Below are positions 59,126 to 64,000 of a stretch of 64,000 nucleotides of DNA, in pieces (position 1 is the stretch's first letter; the number at the start of each line of letters is the position of its first letter). Where the stretch lies: positions 9,339,501 to 9,403,500 of the forward strand of contig JALMGJ010000025.1 of NCBI GenBank assembly GCA_023362775.1, read 5' to 3'. The translations under genes were made by a program, and so were the position numbers. Source of the DNA: Charina bottae (lineage: Eukaryota > Chordata > Lepidosauria > Squamata > Charinaidae). The notes below the pieces were generated by a model, which worked only from the letters and a program-made list of their open reading frames with translations, searched no databases and had not been told where the DNA came from.

Positions 59126-62100
59126 AGTATAAAGAACGATTCATTATAGTGCAGTCTAAGTTTGCATTCCCATTTCAAATTTAGATTGGTATTCATAGAA
59201 ACAATGGGAATTCATCGAATTCCAACTCCATCAAGCAAACTGGGATAGAGTTGTTTCCTTTTCAAGAAAGGAAATAAAGTAGTTTTCTCTAGTATGTCAA
59301 TCAGGTAAGACGTTTGCTATCTTTCAATTAATATCAAACAATTGATGGGATAATTGGAAAGGACTGTGCCCTTGCAGTTTGCTGCAGAAGCCAGCAAATC
59401 CATTCCATGTCATAGTCACTTTATAAGTGTGCATTACAAATACCAAATGGCGACCATCAAACTTACTTTTTATGCAATATGTTTTGATCAGATATTGTCC
59501 TTTCCATGAACGAAGGGCTGCAAAAAATAGTTAAATGTAGAGTTAGAAAAACAGAATAAGTGATGAAGCTAACGTCTTTTTGAGAAAAGCTCCTGAGAAT
59601 GTTGCTACATTGCAAGGTAGTTTCTTTCTTACAGTGGCATGTTAGAGGAACAAAGGAATGTTCTGACTGTGGAGTCTTAAAAAAAATAATAAAATAACTA
59701 AATAAACATGTCTGGAATGATAAGCCATTTGCTCCATTAAAATGATTAAAATTCACCCCATACCCCTAAATTGTTCAATATTTTCCCCATTTTCACAGAG
59801 GATTAATGGTCCATGAAAACAAAGAGAAATATTCAGTGCAGCTTCAAAGCAAACCTCATACATACAAACCCTATTCTTTTGGGTAAGCAATGTTATAGTA
59901 AAGTGCAGCAAAAGACTAAAACCTAGTAAGCCAAAGAAACTGGAGGCAGAGATAAGAAAAAAAAGAAAAGAAAATCTAATTACATCTAGTTTACAGTAAC
60001 GCCGTTCACTATTCCTTTCCATATTTTTCTACTATTGCAAACGTTCTTGATTCCACTTCATCCATATTCTGGTTCATACAAAATCTTTTGTTCTTTTTAC
60101 TTCTCACCTCTCTCTTTTTAGGACTTCACCAACTGAACCCAGGCCCAACTTTCTTGGTCTTTCCCTCCCTTCTTGACCCATTCACTCCTCCTTCGTGTGT
60201 TTGTTCTGCAGATCAGTCCTCATCCAGTCTCTCAATATAAACAAACCACCTCAACATATTTTCTTCATGCTGGCCACTCACGTTTGTAGGTATTCATTCA
60301 CCACCTGATGAAATATAGTTCTCATTTGTGGGTGGAAATATATGTTTGCTGCTAAGAGTTTAATTAACAAGCACTGGGAGGAAGGATACATGCACAAGGA
60401 CAAATCAGGAAGCACTTTCTTTTAAAAAAAGAAAGTTCTGAGAATTATGTTAGCTGACATATCTTTAGTCAATGCTGAGCTGGCATTTCCCATAGAGAAA
60501 AATCTGTGGGCGGGGAAGTAGCGTAACCCCATTCATACTAGATTCCATGTCAACCTTTACCAGCACACAAGAAAGTACAGGCTGCTTATTCTTCTTGTGT
60601 GCCCTCAGAGGTTGATTATGTTCCCAGAACTACCCTTGCCATTCTTTATCATTCAGGGATACAACTTGCTATTGAATTTGGGCCTCTCGTTGCCCTGTTA
60701 CTAAGCCACCAGATCAGACTGAAAAAACATGTGTCAGTGTCCTGTATATTATCTTTGGACCTCATGGGTGCCACATTCCTATCACAACATTTATGTCTGA
60801 AAATGCCATTCAAGGTTGCCACTTGTACACATCAGGGCACCACCAGAAAATGGTTTACAATAGGGACAGTGAAAAAGATGTAAAGATAATCATTTTTTGT
60901 TATATGTTTTCTTTGTGTGAGAGTATGTGTTCCTTATTATTTTGCACAGTAAGGTTTTGGAATGTTTATCCTCATCCAAATGTTTTTGTAACTTCATGAA
61001 CATGTCAAAGGTCCTCTGCAGGAATTCTGTGGGAAAATGTAGAATGACCTGCACATAAGAAACAAGGAAAACATCTCAGCATGGGACACCATGGAAGCAT
61101 CTTTAGAGGTTAAAATGAAGTATCTGCATCTCTGCAAATGGTGCTTTCAAGATCTTTAATGGGAGGTCCCTGTTAAAGGACAAACACAATACTATGCTCT
61201 GATCTGGAATGAAAAATGGATCCATTACAGCCCTGCAGAGTCTAATCACTACTTAAAATGCTTATCACTATTTCTAAATAAAGAATACAGTTTATTACTC
61301 TATTTAGAAAAAAAATGTGAGATGCATACACATATATACACACACAAATATTTCACATAACAATATGCTATTATAAAGGACAACTAGTTTAAGATAACTA
61401 GGTAGCTATACTCTTGTTTTCAGATGAATCAGATACTAAGGAAAAAAATACCTCAAAACTTAAATATAAGGCAAAATTGACTCACCTCATTTCATATATT
61501 AAATAATAATGACAAACAATGCTTAATCCTATAAGAAAAATACAATACAGGTATTCTCTATGATTTTTAAAATTAGAGTAAATGTTAATAGCCCATTCAT
61601 GTCAAAGAAACTTCACTACTTCTTTAAAAAGTCCTATCTGCTGATATTTATCAGATGAATATATTAGTTTTCTTCTGTGAGAAAGAACACTTCCTTTTAT
61701 ATTGCAGAAGCGATAATGGAATCCAATAAAATATGATACACTGTGCTGGATCCAGACTGAGTTGGCTGAAAATAAGTTCCACTGAAATCAATTATGCTCT
61801 TCAGTCGTTAATTAACTGAAGTCCTACTGATTGCAGCGATAGCTAAATTGCAACTAATAGTGCAATAAGTAATAGTGCAGCCTTAGATTTGATCTCACCC
61901 TTGATTTCCAGTTGTGTAATACATGTGTAAACCTGTTCCTTTCACATACATCAGTCGCAAAACCATAATATATACATAAAGTAACTATTGTTCCTATATA
62001 GTTAATTGGACTGTTTCTCTTTCGTCTATACATTTTAGTCAGTTCAATATCATAAAATAACCAATATGTAATATGTAATTTTAAAGATTTATATGCATAA

Positions 62101-62992
62101 ATGAAGTGCTCTCACAATAAACACTTCAATAAAGTGCTGATTTATATACATCATTGGAACATTATTGGGAAAAGAATGCAGGTTTTCTTGTACGTTGACC
62201 TTATTGAACGTAAATGATATCAATAGAAACCTATTAATTAAAATAAGTGAAAAAATATATTAAAATTTAAAACAATGTACTGTATATGATCCAGGCACAT
62301 GCTTGGATGTAAGCCAGAAATGGTCAGCAGCAATGAACTCCAAAGGAAATCCAAGTTCAAACAAGATAAACTTGATGGAGTAACAGGCAGCCAATTTTAT
62401 AGGCCCATACAGTTGAGGACTGAAAATAAGGCATCGTTCCAGCAACTAGGAAACAAGAACTTTTAGACCTGCACTATCACAGCCCTGCCCAAACTCAGCT
62501 GGAAGGCATCAGAGGCGGCCTTATAGAATGCCTACTCATGAAGATGATCTGTACCGTCTGATCCCCAGCACTACTTTGGACTGGATGTGGCAGTCTTTTT
62601 CAAATCAGAGCTCTCTCCACCTTCTGTGGAAGTCAATCAGAGAATTGTACCTCAGTGAACCAGCACCATAGGTTTGCCCTGAGGTTTATTGGAGAAAATG
62701 GCTCTTTAGAGATTCTCAGATACATTTCTTCCAAGGAAGAATGGCACTGTTTCTGTCCGACTTGGCCCGTAATGGGTTTACTTCTGAGAAAGCATGCATA
62801 GGATTGCATTGTTAGGTTAAAAATATCAGTCCTTGATTGTTACACTGTGTATGCATGTGGGTGGGTGCTTTGCTTGGTGAAAAATATGGAAGCAGAACAG
62901 ATTTATGAATGAATAGATGCAGAACTGACATGGTTTGAAGAAAGACTGATCAGTACATGTCATATTGGGCCACAAGGATTGTCAGATATAAT
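59126..62992. other. No recognised feature
   Basis: AT-rich unique-looking DNA. Short frames (94 codons or fewer) resemble nothing known. Confidence 0.45.
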
Positions 62993-63080
62993 ATTTTATT
63001 TATTTATTTATACTTATATTTATACCCCGCCCATCCCATCCCTAACGGAGGACTCTGAGCGGCTTACATACATTGTTATA
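62993..63080 (-). mobile_element. L2-like 3' tail
   Basis: Minus-strand (TTTA)n then 'taccccgcccatcccatc' and 'ggactctgagcggcttac', as at 50871. A GC-rich stretch (63110-63280) follows, which may be further element body, then poly-T at 63318-63337. Confidence 0.6.
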
Positions 63081-63337
63081 CATTATACATCATTATACAA
63101 TCCGCGTGTAAGGGGAGGGGGTAAGGGAACAGACTCTTCCTGGCTTTCTGGACTACATGTCCCACGATGCCTTGCGTCGGAGCCGGCTGCTGACGTCCTG
63201 TGGGTGTTGTTACTGCCTGGATCTGCCGCCATTCGAGGATCTTCCGTCTGGTGGAACCTGACCCCCGACAGGACAGGATGCCAGCATATTGCCATAATGC
63301 CATAATATTCTGGGTGGGTTTTTTTTTTTTTTTTTTG

Positions 63338-63428
63338 GTATTATGTCTAGTTTGATGACATTCTGATCTCACAGAAGTTCCAAATGTCCTATATCTTGGA
63401 AAAAATGACCTATGGCAAGACCATAGAT

Positions 63429-63468
<40 letters not shown>

Positions 63469-63856
63469 AACTGAGCAACTGAGCCAAAGAGCAAATGAAA
63501 GGTATGAAGGTAGGGAAAAAGGCCATTCTCTCTCTGTCTCTCTCTTTTTTTTCTTTCACCATATATTATTCTGTACCACTTTAGCAGTCTGCATATGGGA
63601 TATTTTTGTAGCCTGTGTCAGTGATAACAGTTTCCAGGGTGAAGCATTCAGTCTTTGCCACAGATTTTTTGACCTTCCGTTCCTCCCCATGAAGCCTCCC
63701 AAATGCAGCCAGCAGTTTGGAACAGATGACAACACTGTTTCTTTGTTCTCCTATCCTGTGGCTGGAGGCACAGAGGGGGCTTCGCTGCACAGTTGGTCAG
63801 TATTGTGTGCATTTTCTTTTCTTTTCTTTTCTTTTCTTTTCTTTTCTTTTCTTTTC

Positions 63857-63887
<31 letters not shown>

Positions 63888-64000
63888 CTTCCCTTTCCTT
63901 TTCTGACACAGCAAACACTAAGGAAACACAGTAACATAACTTGACACAAATGATATTTTTAATAAGATAAACAGACACATAAGCCCTTATAGATGTATGT
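63338..64000. other. No gene; microsatellites
   Basis: (GT)n at 63431-63467 and a (TTTTC)n pyrimidine tract at about 63810-63898. Nothing else recognised. Confidence 0.6.

Noticed and set aside
60599..60883. 94-codon plus-strand frame as a gene
   Set aside because: No recognisable domain, no supporting signals, and length expected by chance in a 64-kb window.

Overview
The window looks like intergenic or intronic nuclear DNA of a squamate reptile (lizard, gecko or snake). I cannot place it further. The evidence is the repeat content: BovB (RTE) LINEs, Sauria-type SINEs sharing the BovB tail, squamate-type L1, CR1 and L2-tailed repeats, Penelope-like remnants, hAT elements and long microsatellites. 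I found no complete host protein gene, rRNA, true tRNA gene or CRISPR array. Nearly all short reading frames are chance frames or transposon remains.

Layout. 1-3 kb: no recognised feature. 3.1-3.7 kb: Sauria SINE split by a GC-rich hAT-like MITE. 6.4-8.0 kb: CR1 remnant split by an unclassified insertion. 9.3-10.2 kb: Penelope-like promoter and degenerate ribozyme next to an RTE fragment. 10.8-12.1 kb: young 5'-truncated BovB with an open 412-codon frame. 12.2-13.9 kb: TIR element carrying a captured host exon. 15-18 kb: SINEs and a Penelope-like hammerhead ribozyme. 19.8-25.9 kb: three Sauria SINEs and microsatellites, including a GATA/GACA array. 26.6-32.3 kb: full-length L1 with a 17-bp target-site duplication. 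34-35.3 kb: second RTE family and a solo LTR. 40.7-44.1 kb: long decayed RTE holding two SINEs. 46.0-47.6 and 55.4-57.3 kb: two full-length copies of a roughly 1.53-kb ORF-bearing family that is probably L1-dependent. 48.6-49.0 kb: probable solo LTR. 49.3-64 kb: SINEs, L2-like tails and simple repeats.

The most unusual object is the 1.69-kb TIR element at 12236-13927. On its minus strand it carries what reads as the first coding exon of a NABP1/SOSS-B-type single-stranded-DNA-binding protein gene, with start codon and splice donor, plus its GC-rich upstream DNA. This looks like DNA-level capture of a host promoter and exon by a hAT-like transposon.

The repeats also relate to one another. Sauria SINEs and one chimeric SINE end in the same motif as BovB. 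The 1.53-kb family starts like the resident L1. Nested insertions give relative ages: SINE before hAT MITE at 3.4 kb, RTE before SINEs at 41-42 kb, 1.53-kb element before SINE at 55.6 kb. All family assignments come from reading the sequence and recalled family features, not from a database search.
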